NCBI GenBank assembly: GCA_036939975.1
Contig: JALLPB010000247.1
Span: 1-19,217 of the forward strand
Source: Cyclostephanos tholiformis
Lineage: Eukaryota > Bacillariophyta > Thalassiosirophyceae > Thalassiosirales > Thalassiosiraceae
Length of the DNA stretch: 19,217 bases
Reading direction: 5' to 3'
Below the pieces are notes generated by a model. That model saw only the letters and a list, made by a program, of their open reading frames with translations, ran no database searches and was not told where the DNA came from. Every line of letters starts with the position of its first letter. The first letter of the stretch is position 1. The position numbers and the translations under genes are program-made. This document shows positions 1 to 8,263 of the stretch, in pieces.

Positions 1-20
1 TAGTATACTAAACTAGATAC

Positions 21-81
21 AATTAATTACTGATAGATCAACTTGGAATTACTCCGATGTAATTAATTACTGATAGATCAA
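21..81. repeat. 21-bp direct repeat, 40-bp period
   Basis: The 21-base string starting aattaattactgatagatca occurs at 21-41 and again at 61-81, exactly 40 bases apart. It is an exact partial tandem duplication. It lies just past the 3' end of the decayed minus-strand ORF that follows. No function can be assigned. Confidence 0.9.
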
Positions 82-978
82 ATATTGGGTCTACAGAGGT
101 CAATTATGTATGATGGGTCTTCCTCTGATTGCCTTGCTTTTGAAGCAAATGACTTGTACAAATGGTTGGAGGACGGTTTGATGGCAGATGGGCTTGGAAT
201 ATTTGCTGGAATTAGATCTGCCACCTCTGCAAAATAATATCTGCAAATGTGAACTCGGTGTGAAGATGAGGCAGAACGCAAGTTTCTTCATCATTCCACC
301 TATCTGTAAGAAGGTGCCACACATCCGTTGCATGAAATTGCTCTCTTTTTTCAACAGTAGAGCGGCCAACAGGATGATTCAACCTGTTCAAAAACTTGGC
401 CTTGATGTCATTGTGATCAACCAATGCATGACTTAATCTCATGCATGCCGACAAATTCCAATACCCTACACCAAGCCGGGCATTGTCATTGTCATTCTCC
501 TTCCGAGCGGCTTCAATGACTTCTTTCCATGATGAAACCATACTCTTTAAAAATTCAATGTCGGTCGGATCAGTAATCGGATTCTGATCCAACCAATCAT
601 GAATTTTTGAAAGGTTCCATTGCTTCGGATTAGGGCCCAACTTGTTGGATTGAGTGCCGCTTTGTCCTTGATTCCAGCGACAGATTACTTCCTTTGCATA
701 CCCATCTTTATTTGGATGAATCTGCGTGACTGGAAAGCTCTTCCACGGCTCCACTTCAAAAGAAATCAGTGGATTGCAGTTGTTGTCATGAAGGCCGTGG
801 CACATTGCCACCAAGACCTTGAGGCAACTCCCCTCAAATTTGTAGTAATTTGGTAATTTGCGGCCACATTGGTGGGGCCACTAGCGTCGTTGGCCACCAC
901 GACGTCACACAATACTGGGGGAGGCAAGGGGAGTGGTGGTGGAGCACTATTGACGGATTTATCATCATTGGAAGTCAT
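78..978 (-). pseudogene. Decayed ORF of an unrecognised, probably repeat-associated protein family
   Basis: Three minus-strand segments in different frames read as one protein of about 290 residues. The N-terminal part starts at the ATG at 978-976 (MTSNDDKSVNSAPPPLPLPP, Pro-rich). The middle part (about 840-212) contains NYYKFEGSCLKVLVAMCHGL, then PLISFEVEPWKSF, WNLSKIHDWLDQNP, GYWNLSACMRLSHALV and FHATDVWHLLTDRWNDEE. The C-terminal part (about 235-78) reads AEVADLIPANIPSPSAIKPS and ends at 78. The first shift is explained exactly by a tandem 8-base duplication at 845-860. The second, near 228-240, looks like a small indel. The Trp-rich 'DVWHLLTDRWND' block vaguely resembles SANT/Myb-like accessory proteins of DNA transposons, but I cannot assign it. 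I have an impression that similar ORFs are repeated in diatom genomes, which I could not check. I am fairly sure it is a real coding relic, and unsure of its family. Confidence 0.55.
845..860. repeat. 8-bp tandem duplication causing a frameshift
   Basis: gtaatttg occurs twice back to back (845-852 and 853-860). On the minus strand, removing one copy joins the Pro-rich N-terminal frame directly to the long downstream frame, through the codons for A-N-Y-Y-K-F-E. The duplication therefore looks like the lesion that broke the ORF. Confidence 0.8.
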
Positions 979-1700
979 GAGATTTGTTGCGACAATGCAA
1001 TCAAAGAGCGTGGAAGCAGAGCAATGTGGAACACTTTGGGGGGTATGTCATCAGCGGTATGTCATCTCAAGTTTGCCATCTATGTTTTCTCGAGGTGGCA
1101 AAACAGAGGAAGGGCAGACATGAAAATATAGTGTTTTGGGGGGCTCATATCCCCCTAACTACGTAAGTATGTCACCTTCCACCGACCTATGGACGATGCC
1201 TAAGAGTATGTCAGTACAAAGTCCACTTGTTCCCAGGGAAGGTGTATTACCTCTTTCCTCTTTGTCGCAATTCTGTAACATTTGGTACAGAATTTACCTA
1301 CAACGCACTTGAATTTGACCCTTTTTACTTAATAAATTTTGATCCCCCAATATTTTTATATCTGCAGAAAGCTGACAGTCTCAGCTTTCCAACATTATAT
1401 GGGGCTGGGGGTCTGCGACAGGGTCATTGTGGTCAAAAATCCATTGTGCCCAAATCATCGATTATCTGTTTTGTTATTGATTTTACTGAAATTGGCCTTG
1501 GTTCAAAAAAAAGCTCCAAACAAACTAATCCCTACACAGAGTCTATGAGAAGAATTTCTCCAGCGATGTATTTTTTCTTCCTACCATTTTAGCCGGATCG
1601 AGAAATTTTGTCTCTCAAAGCCACGTATTACTTCATTTTTTTGTATAGCCAAAGCAGAAGCCAAAATTCTTGCTGTTTTGTTACAGAACTGTGGTGCAAT
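979..1700. other. Non-coding stretch, no gene recognised
   Basis: Only short open frames without domain character occur here. A small direct repeat, ggtatgtcatc, is found at 1042-1052 and 1056-1066. The 17-base string cagtctcagctttccaa at 1376-1392 recurs at 10602-10618, so part of this stretch is dispersed repeat. Nothing else could be identified. Confidence 0.5.
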
Positions 1701-1705
1701 AAAGA

Positions 1706-1764
1706 GATAGAATAGAATACTAGAATGCATTCTATTCTATAGAATACATTCTTGTATTCTATTC
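1706..1764. repeat. Nested AT-rich palindromes (hairpin/cruciform)
   Basis: Several inverted repeats overlap. gaatagaatac (1710-1720) pairs with gtattctattc (1754-1764). tagaatgcattcta (1721-1734) is a perfect 14-base palindrome. atagaatac (1739-1747) pairs with gtattctat (1754-1762) across a 6-base loop. The core gaatgcattc is the same palindrome type that fills 13931-14563. The cluster could be a foldback element remnant or a replication-slippage product. Confidence 0.75.
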
Positions 1765-1951
1765 ATTAAGGAAAAAAGCTTTCTTTCTATTTTCTCAACT
1801 TTCGAGCTATTTTTTAAGCACCATGCCACTCACTTGCTCAAACATGCTTGGGCGAAAGGAGTATTTTGCCATCACCTCTCATACACCCTCAACCTCAATA
1901 CTGAGGTTGTCAGTTCATAGTGTCAAATTGATTGATATTCATGATCTTGGT

Positions 1952-2042
1952 GTGGGTTTAGATACCCTTTTTTGTGGGTCGCCGGGGGGGTCGCTGGGAG
2001 TCACTGGGAGGTCAGTGTGACAGCCCCGCTTGGGCATTGATG
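1952..2042 (+). repeat. Left copy of a diverged inverted repeat
   Basis: This G-rich segment contains gtgggtttagataccc, a G-run with tcgctggg/tcactggg, and ends in gggcattgatgt. The reverse complement of 2818-2874 has the same blocks in the same order (gtgggtttagatgccc, G-run with tcactgggg, gggtattgatgt). The pair may be the ends of a foldback or MITE-like element of about 920 bp. Divergence is substantial, so the boundaries are approximate. Confidence 0.5.
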
Positions 2043-2417
2043 TGGGGTTTTAGATTTCCCCCTCCTCTCTCCACCTTAATACATATGTAATACTAAATAT
2101 CATAGATTTCGCTGTTATCTTTATAAAGAAGTAGATGCTACCGAATGATGGAAGGGCGTCCCCTAATATCAGTGCTAACAGGGCTTTTAATCGATTAGAT
2201 CGGTTGTTGTAAAAGAAGTGATTATTATCTCTAATTCTAAACCTAAAATGCCTAAAGTGCCTCGTAAAATTGATCTTGAAACATAGTCTTGATCGAATCA
2301 GTCATGGGCGATCTTGCTCCTAAAATTTCTAAATTCCTAAGTAGGTAAGTAGGATATATAAGTATCCAATGTTCCAAATACATAACATTCGCAGGTATTT
2401 TGGGAATAGTATTAAAT
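2043..2417. other. Non-coding stretch, no gene recognised
   Basis: AT-rich sequence with stops in all frames. I see no domain, RNA gene or repeat that I can support. Confidence 0.5.
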
Positions 2418-2490
2418 TCTATGACGATGATGACAACAACAATGACAATGACAATGATGACAACAACAATGACAATGATGATGATGACGT
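2418..2490 (+). repeat. (ATGACR/AAC)-type microsatellite
   Basis: Runs of atgacg, atgatg, acaacaac and atgacaatg make a low-complexity tract with 3- and 6-base periodicity, including two copies of gatgacaacaacaatgacaa. It can be translated as Met/Thr-rich peptide, but this looks like simple sequence and not a gene. Confidence 0.8.
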
Positions 2491-2494
2491 CAAC

Positions 2495-2690
2495 GAAGGG
2501 GGAGAGGGAGAATGGCAGTAGGGGGGGGGAGCCAGTTTACGGATCATTCATGATGCGACAACCAGGACGAAGATGGGGGCAAGGAGAAGGCAACGGGAGG
2601 AGGAGGAGTTTCAGCTTGGAAAGAAGGAGAGGTAGGGGGAGGGAGAGAGGGGGCCGGGTGGTAGGGCTGGGGGATTGTTGTACCAGTCCC
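2495..2690 (+). repeat. G-rich polypurine tract
   Basis: About 200 bases dominated by G and A, with many runs of three to nine G (for example gggggggggag near 2521 and ggtagggggagggagagagg near 2630). Such tracts can form G-quadruplex or triplex DNA. The tract follows the microsatellite directly and lies inside the 1952-2874 inverted-repeat pair. Confidence 0.6.
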
Positions 2691-2707
2691 TTCATATAGG
2701 GCTACAG

Positions 2708-2752
2708 GGGCACAGTTGGGGCAAAAATTGGATTTTTGCCCTTAGAGTGCCC
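2708..2752. repeat. Strong two-tier hairpin
   Basis: The inner arms gggcaaaaat (2719-2728) and atttttgccc (2732-2741) pair perfectly across the 3-base loop tgg. The outer arms gggcac (2708-2713) and gtgccc (2747-2752) pair outside symmetrical 5-base bulges. It has no poly-T exit or gene context that would make it a terminator. It may belong to the surrounding repeat element. Confidence 0.75.
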
Positions 2753-2817
2753 TGAAAATACCATCCCTCCTCCTCAGGGACAGGGCGAGTTTGGGGGGTG
2801 TCTGGGTGTCACACATA

Positions 2818-2874
2818 ACATCAATACCCGACAACACCCCAGTGACCCCCCCCAAGATGGGCATCTAAACCCAC
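2818..2874 (-). repeat. Right copy of a diverged inverted repeat
   Basis: Read on the minus strand this matches 1952-2042 in three ordered blocks: the gtgggtttagat block, the G-run followed by tcactggg, and the gggtattgatgt block. See the left copy for the interpretation. Confidence 0.5.
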
Positions 2875-3241
2875 TCGATTTGCTGTTACAGAATATCCAG
2901 ATTTATTTTCCTGGTAAAATCCAATGTTCACATTAGACTCTCTAGGCACAAACCTACATACGATGTCAATCAAGGGCCCTATCAAGAGTTGTTGGAGCAA
3001 TGTGCAGAAATTTAGGAAAACCGGGAGCTTTAATGAAAAAATATAAAAAAATGTAATTAATTTTCGATAAATAAGTACTTAAATTTGAGGATTTTTCCCT
3101 CGAAAATTCGATTTTTGTTCAGGTATTCGAAATTCGAAGATTCGGGTCCGCATTCGTGCTTGTTTCCAAACCTCCCAACCACAATAATAATTTCCCTTTT
3201 ACATAATATTTTATTTTTTTACGTTTCACACAACATTCATC
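2875..3241. other. Intergenic; upstream region of the CX9C gene
   Basis: No ORF of note. The part near 3090-3150 has several short ttcga/tcgaa palindromic steps. The last 60 bases before the ATG at 3242 are T-rich (ttttatttttttacg). Promoter elements cannot be placed with confidence. Confidence 0.4.
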
Positions 3242-3843
3242 ATGGCAGTAAGTCAATGTGATTAGTTCGTCCATTCGTGTTGCTGATGCCTTATTTTCAA
3301 TGATTCATCCGACTGTTTTGTTCACCCCCCTCTCTCCATGCCTTGTCTTTGTAGCGTTCTCGACGTGGTAGCAGCAGCAGCAGCAGCGGTGGCGGACTCT
3401 TCGGGGCGAAGAGGACCCCCGCCCCGCCGGCACCTGCCAGGAGACCCCCTGCCCCACCAGCTCCGGCAGCGAGCGCCCACCCCCCCGCGCCCATGCAGTC
3501 CCACGCCCCCGCCCCGAGCGGTGGCGGAGGGATGCTTTCGGGTATCGGTTCGACTATCGCTCAAGGGATGGCATTTGGGACCGGTTCGGCGATCGCCCAT
3601 CGCGCCGTCGGAGCGGTGGCCAACTCGTTCGGCGGCGGCGGGGGCGACGCCCCTGCAGTCGACCAGCAGCAGCAGGTGGCGGCGGCGCCGATGATTGGTC
3701 AGCAGCAGGCCCAGGGACCGTGCGCCTACGATAAGGAAATGTTCTTCGATTGCCTGAAGCAGAACAAGGGGGATCAGGAGTCGTGCTCCTTCCTTTACCA
3801 GCAACTTCAATCTTGCCAACGCAATGAAACAACTTTCGGTTAA
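3242..3843 (+). CDS. CHCHD2: CHCHD2/CHCHD10 (MIX17)-like twin CX9C mitochondrial protein
   Basis: The gene has two coding exons: 3242-3247 (ATG GCA) and 3355-3843. The product has 164 residues. It starts MARSRRG with a Ser/Gly stretch and a long Pro/Ala/Arg-rich N-terminus typical of a mitochondrial presequence. A Gly/Ala-rich hydrophobic segment lies at about residues 61-92 (SGIGSTIAQGMAFGTGSAIA). A Gln-rich linker comes next, then the C-terminal CHCH domain with Cys 125, 135, 146 and 156, that is CAYDKEMFFDC and CSFLYQQLQSC, two exact CX9C motifs. Family proteins are oxidised and folded in the intermembrane space by the Mia40 relay, and act in cristae/respiratory complex homeostasis. The arrangement and length (about 150 residues in animals) fit the family well. 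The start is chosen because the GT-AG intron joins ATG GCA to an open frame that extends well upstream of the first in-exon ATG (3493). The gene is convergent with the next one. AATAAA lies near 4031. Confidence 0.9.
3248..3354 (+). other. Spliceosomal intron, 107 bp
   Basis: The donor is GTAAGT at 3248-3253 and the acceptor is TTTGTAG ending at 3354, preceded by a pyrimidine-rich stretch (cacccccctctctcc). The intron falls after the second codon, in phase 0. Removing it gives MA-RSRRG, a basic N-terminus that suits mitochondrial import. Without it the frame hits a stop (TGA/TAG) soon after ATG GCA. Confidence 0.85.
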
Positions 3844-4167
3844 GTTTCCTCCTTGGCTGTTACTTCTGCTAGTGCAGGGAGGTGGGTGGCGATATTAAGT
3901 TTGGGGCGGGGCTGTTATTTTAGAAATTTCTAAGAAATATTATTCCGTACCGCCCGGTTTTTCAGACTTATGAGCGTGATATTGTGTAGTCATGTCGCAG
4001 ATGATGCTGGTGTCTAGAGTTCTAAAGATTTAATAAATTAGTATTTTTATGGAAGATATAACACTGCTGTGCACGGGAAACTTTAAGTCTGAATGAGCTC
4101 ATTGCAACGAAATTCCGTTCGATGGTTTTTTTTATTCATTCATAAAATCAAGGAACAGTTTAGTCCT
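3844..4167. terminator. Shared 3' region of two convergent genes
   Basis: This 324-bp stretch separates two stop codons that face each other. On the plus strand a candidate poly(A) signal, AATAAA, occurs near 4031 (tttaataaatt). On the minus strand AATAAA occurs at 4136-4131, about 32 bases past the TAG stop. Both are inferred only from the hexamer. Diatom genes often lack a strict signal. Confidence 0.5.
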
Positions 4168-6432
4168 CTATTCTTGCGCACTCTCGTCGTAACTATTCAA
4201 CTCGTTCACATGAGGAAGATTCCGTCTGTAATCATTTTGTCTCCATGAATGCTGCTGTTGTTGCTGCGGGTGATGATAAGATGGATCGCTACCATCGGTG
4301 TAGGTGGTCCTGCTGCTCTTACTGTAAAGACTAGATGTATCAGAGGCGTCGTGTGAGTATTGTTCAAGGCTGTAGCAGCCTCCTGGCCTGCTCGCGTAGG
4401 TAGCGTTGGATGCACTCTTGGAGATCCCTCCTTCGATCACTGCCCCCCCTCGACCTCTCTCTCCTTCCCTTCTTGCGGGACTTTGGAGAGGATACTGCCC
4501 ACCAGGATCATTACGGGGGGGGGTTACTTTGTTGCGGGGCATTGGCTGTGCACTTGAATTTGCGGTGGAAGAGATTGACATGGAATGGCCAGGGATAACG
4601 ACTCTACTTGGTTTAGATTGAGCGGCGGCCCTTTCATCAAGCAAGCGCACAAGATGACCTTCGGAGGTTGAAACGGATGCATTTGTTGAGTGTACGGCAG
4701 AAGGTCGTGACGACCGATGGTGAGAACGAGATGGATGTGGGTCTCGGGACTCGGACATCGAGGAAGAAGTAGAAGGCGCCAGCAATGCCTTGTTTTCGCT
4801 GTTTTCGCTGTTCCGCTTTGACTTACGGCTCGCCGCTAAGTCTTCGAGGTGAATCATCCGTTCCCTCTCAGCTGCGGCTGCTCTAAGCTGCTGGAATTCA
4901 CTGCGCAACTTCTCAACCGTGCTCCTCCCTCTGGTACGTTCTGATCTGACGTTGGCGATCAATTTATCTTGGCATTGTAAAGACTCTTCAAGAATACGCT
5001 CTTGCTCAAGGAATGACTTTTCAAGTGTCGCGCGTTCTTTGTTGAAGTGATCAACCATCTTTGAACGTTCCGATCGGATGGAATCAAGTAAGCTACTCTC
5101 GTAAGTCTGAGACAGCTCAAGCAGCCGATCGTGCTCTGAGTTTAACGCACTATAGGAGCTTATGATACTCGACATTTGCTTGTTCAATTCTTTAAGCTTG
5201 TCATGTAGGTGAGCGTTCTTCTTCGTTAGTTCATCGGCATTCCATTTCAGCTTCTTGTTGTCTGCAGCAAGAGCATCCATTTCATGCTGGTGTTTTTTGA
5301 CGGCGTGTTCATGTCTAACTTTCAATTCCTCGAGTTGTTCTTCGAGGTCAGATACTGTAGTAGACAGATAATCTTCGTTGGTGAATCTAGATCGGAGTTG
5401 AGACTCCAACGCCTCCATCACGGCCTTGGATGTACTAACTTCGGACTTGAGGTTTGCAATAGTTTCCAGGTCTCTTTGTCTTTTTTCATCTGCTTCCTCT
5501 CTGACTCGTTCAATGATCTCATTGTAGCCACCTGATTGACTCCTCAAGGTTTCATTGACCGACAACAACTCATCGCGCTCCTTACGAGTCACCTCCAAGT
5601 CTTTGACAACATCTTTCAGCCTGCTTTCCATATTAAAGAGTTCTTCCTTAGTACTTTGAATATCTTGCCGAACATCTCTCTCGCGATTGTCTCGGGCGTC
5701 GATTTCTTGCTGACACCGACTGAGTTCTTCCTCTAAACGGACAATTATCTGCTGAGACGCACTTCGCTCATTCGACGACTCATGCTTGATCTGTGAGACG
5801 ATGCTGGCGCTCTCACTGCGTATCGTGGCAGTGATCTTATCTGTCACATGGCGGGCTCGTTTCAGCGCACGAAAGGCCGCACGGCATCGATCACTGGTTT
5901 GCATACCTCCGCTATCCGATGATTCTCGGAGTATGTCATTCGGCGTTCTGCCAAACTTATCTCGAATGTCCACCGCGTTCGGAAACGAAGCTAGTAAAAG
6001 ATTGATACAGCGCTCGTTTGGCTCTCCCTCTGCCTTATTTAATAGCAAGTGTAATGGCAACATGCCCTGGTCGTCCGGACTCGACGCCCCCTCTGGGTAT
6101 GCGTCCAATAATACATCCATGAGGTGCTCCATCTGTCGACTCGCCAAGACCGCCGTGATATCGCACTCATCGGATACGCTACACGCCGCTTCCTTCTGCA
6201 TACATATCAAATGCAATGGCAGATGTCTCCATAGTATCCTCCCGTCGGTGTTGTGCCTCGAGACAATCCATGTGGAGCATTCCTCTGGATGACTTATTGC
6301 ACGAGATTTGGCACCGTCCCATCGACGGTAGTTGATCCAGCGGAAGAGTTCGGTGGGATTAAGATAGTAGTCTACCTCCTTTGCCATAGGGGCGGGCGAG
6401 GAGGGCATGGTTTGAATGCTAGGCTGGACCAT
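4168..6432 (-). CDS. Ankyrin-like repeat and coiled-coil protein, function unknown
   Basis: A single 754-residue open frame. The ATG at 6432-6430 is the first after an in-frame TAA 60 bases upstream, so the start is well supported. Residues 22-70 carry a Trp-rich lead (LFRWINYRRWDGAKSRA, then WRHLPLHLIC). Residues 65-170 hold degenerate ankyrin-like units: LPLHL at 71-75, LLDAYPEGA at 108-116, DDQGMLPLHLLL at 120-131, and LLLASFPNAVDIRDKFGRTP at 145-164. I recognise this style from many uncharacterised diatom proteins. Residues about 205-530 are a long, highly charged coiled coil (for example SDLEEQLEELKVRHEHAVKK). Residues about 540-754 are Ser/Pro/Gln-rich and disordered, with a HHPQQQQQHS stretch and a C-terminal SYDESAQE. 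There is no signal peptide, membrane segment or catalytic motif. A scaffold or cytoskeletal/centrosomal adaptor role would be only a guess. The gene diverges from the V-ATPase gene and converges on the CX9C gene. Confidence 0.88.
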   Translation of the reverse strand: MVQPSIQTMPSSPAPMAKEVDYYLNPTELFRWINYRRWDGAKSRAISHPEECSTWIVSRHNTDGRILWRHLPLHLICMQKEAACSVSDECDITAVLASRQMEHLMDVLLDAYPEGASSPDDQGMLPLHLLLNKAEGEPNERCINLLLASFPNAVDIRDKFGRTPNDILRESSDSGGMQTSDRCRAAFRALKRARHVTDKITATIRSESASIVSQIKHESSNERSASQQIIVRLEEELSRCQQEIDARDNRERDVRQDIQSTKEELFNMESRLKDVVKDLEVTRKERDELLSVNETLRSQSGGYNEIIERVREEADEKRQRDLETIANLKSEVSTSKAVMEALESQLRSRFTNEDYLSTTVSDLEEQLEELKVRHEHAVKKHQHEMDALAADNKKLKWNADELTKKNAHLHDKLKELNKQMSSIISSYSALNSEHDRLLELSQTYESSLLDSIRSERSKMVDHFNKERATLEKSFLEQERILEESLQCQDKLIANVRSERTRGRSTVEKLRSEFQQLRAAAAERERMIHLEDLAASRKSKRNSENSENKALLAPSTSSSMSESRDPHPSRSHHRSSRPSAVHSTNASVSTSEGHLVRLLDERAAAQSKPSRVVIPGHSMSISSTANSSAQPMPRNKVTPPRNDPGGQYPLQSPARREGERGRGGAVIEGGISKSASNATYASRPGGCYSLEQYSHDASDTSSLYSKSSRTTYTDGSDPSYHHPQQQQQHSWRQNDYRRNLPHVNELNSYDESAQE

Positions 6433-6775
6433 TGCTTGATATCTCGTGGAGGTCGAGGCCTTAGTACCCCGCCTCCTGACTTAAATGATGCACTCGTGTT
6501 GTTTTCTGTCGGCAGGAAACTCTTCTGTGAGTAATCAACATCTGAAATGCAGGAGTTACTGACCTTTCTCGCTTATAATAAGAATTCCTACGTGCATTTT
6601 ACGTTGGCATCGCTTAGATTGTTTATGTTGTTATTTCCGTATTCTAGAGAAAGTACAATACTACCTATTAAAAACACAAAACACAGCCAAAACTCGTGTT
6701 CAACTGAACCTTTTACACTACGAGCGCGGCCATTTCCATGCAACTAAAGCACAAAAGATAGATAGCAGAGCAATC
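6433..6775. promoter_or_regulatory. Shared upstream region of two divergent genes
   Basis: Only 343 bp lie between the two start codons, so this stretch must hold both 5' UTRs and probably a bidirectional promoter. It contains ACGT-type steps (cctacgtgcattttacgttg, 6589-6608) and a GC patch just before the V-ATPase start (gagcgcggccatttccatg). No TATA box can be placed reliably. The promoter role is inferred from layout. Confidence 0.5.
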
Positions 6776-7534
6776 ATGTCCGAAGTGCCTCCCACTCGTA
6801 TGAACCAGCAGGTTTTCAAAGGCAAGAAGAAGGCCGCCGAAACCGGACACGGTCTCCTAAAAAAGAAGGCCGACGCGCTCAAGGTCAAATTTATGGGGTA
6901 TGCCAAAGCCATCGCCGAGACCAAGTCCGGCATGGCCTCCGATTCGTCCTCGGCCTTCTTCTCGTTGACGCAGGCCGAATATGCCGCGGGAAACTTCAAG
7001 CAAAAAGTTTCCGAGGGTAGCATGACGGCGCGTGTCCGCGTCGGTGCCGGCATCGATAATGTCGCGGGAGTGAAGCTTCCCGTCTTCACCTACTACGAGA
7101 CCGGCGCGGCCACTGACAACGCTAGTCTAGGACTGGTCGGGGGAGGGAAGAAAATTCAGCTAGTGCGTACGAAGTACACCGCCCTTCTACAAAATCTAAT
7201 CAAGTTGGCATCCCTCCAAACCTCCTTCGTCACCCTCGACGAGGCGATGAAAATTACTAACCGTCGCGTCAATGCATTAGAGAACGTAACCATTCCCAAA
7301 ATTCAGCGTGTGCTGGATTACATCGAGCGTGAGTTGGACGAATTGGAACGCGAGGATTTTACGCGTCTGAAGCTTGTTCAGTCTAAGAAGAATGCTGAGA
7401 TCGAGGAGAACCAGAAAATTAAAGACGCAGCGGCAGCGGAGATGTTCGCCATGGGTATAACGGTTCAAGAGGGAAATGATGCGGATATTACTGCCGCTTA
7501 TGATGCCGGGGATGATGCTGACGTTGTCTTCTAA
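6776..7534 (+). CDS. ATP6V1D: V-type proton ATPase subunit D
   Basis: An intronless ORF of 252 residues, close to the 245-260 of subunit D (yeast Vma8) in other eukaryotes. Subunit D is the central rotor stalk of the V1 sector, which couples ATP hydrolysis in A3B3 to the Vo ring and so acidifies vacuoles and other compartments. Diagnostic blocks are RMNQQVFKGKKKAAETGHGL (8-27), LLKKKADAL (27-35, matching the family LLKKKxDAL), DNVAGVKLPVF (94-104), ASLQTSFVTLDEAMKITNRR (145-164), RVNALENVTIPKI (164-176) and DELEREDFTRLKLVQSKK (188-205). N- and C-terminal helices would form the long coiled coil. The tail (230-252) is acidic and variable, as in relatives. No key block is missing, so it should be functional. 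It diverges from the ankyrin/coiled-coil gene. Confidence 0.97.
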   Translation: MSEVPPTRMNQQVFKGKKKAAETGHGLLKKKADALKVKFMGYAKAIAETKSGMASDSSSAFFSLTQAEYAAGNFKQKVSEGSMTARVRVGAGIDNVAGVKLPVFTYYETGAATDNASLGLVGGGKKIQLVRTKYTALLQNLIKLASLQTSFVTLDEAMKITNRRVNALENVTIPKIQRVLDYIERELDELEREDFTRLKLVQSKKNAEIEENQKIKDAAAAEMFAMGITVQEGNDADITAAYDAGDDADVVF

Positions 7535-8141
7535 GATACAGGAGCTACACAATCCTTTGATGTGTGGAGAAAAACCCCGTGTTGAGTTTGCCTCAGAGCT
7601 TCGTCCTAGATTATGTGTCGATTTTATGTGACAACTAAAAAATACTGTGATGCAAAACTTGAATATCTCCGCACAATTTTGTGTAACCAGCTCTTGCATC
7701 CCACATACCAGAATCCTTTTTTTTCACCCTGCTTAGTATTTTCATCCGAACGCTCCGTTCCAATGTCAATTAAATATCTACTAACTTTGCCTCTACAGTT
7801 ATGTGGTTGGGCCTCGTTGGGATGTGAAGTATCAGCACCAGCATCAGGCACAAGTGAGGGAGTACTACCAAACCGTAGAATGGGGACCTGGGTACCGACT
7901 ATCAAACGAAATAGCATAACAGGGTTACAATAATCCATCTTGAGAGTTAAGTATTCCTTTTAAATTTTTACATTTACCTATTTTTTCTTTAAGCCTCTAT
8001 CTAGTTCTTTATTGGAGTTGAGGGAATATGACATTATGGCTTATGCTTTTCACAAGACTTGTTTCATTGATGGAAATTGACCTATGTATGAAGGGATTTG
8101 AAACCTTTTCGATAAGTGTTAACTGCTAATAGGTTGAAGAT
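7535..8141. other. 3' flank of V-ATPase gene, no further gene seen
   Basis: The 3' UTR and spacer. A weak poly(A)-like hexamer, ATTAAA, lies at 7769-7774. Overlapping open frames of about 100 codons on both strands (7613-7933 and 7624-7938) have no recognisable domain, and their composition matches non-coding DNA. Confidence 0.45.
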
Positions 8142-8220
8142 TAGACTTGACTTTTTGATGTTTAAGAAATAGACTGCAAAAAGTCAAGTCTATTTCTTAA
8201 ACATCAAAAAGTCAAGTCTA
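8142..8220. repeat. Perfect 34-bp inverted repeat, hairpin 1
   Basis: The arm at 8142-8175 (tagacttgactttttgatgt...) is the exact reverse complement of 8187-8220, with an 11-base spacer (gcaaaaagtca). Perfection over 34 bases indicates recent origin or selection. The same unit makes up hairpin 2, 43 bases further on. Confidence 0.95.
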
Positions 8221-8263
8221 TTTCGGGACTGAGTAGAATTGTTATGGATTCCTATGTGAGAGG

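Noticed and set aside
3322..3819. 165-codon minus-strand open frame opposite the CX9C gene
   Set aside because: It is a shadow of the GC-rich coding exon; no domain, and Arg/Gly/Leu-rich composition.
5786..6292. 168-codon plus-strand frame inside the ankyrin/coiled-coil gene
   Set aside because: Antisense shadow of the 754-residue ORF, which has clear domain structure.
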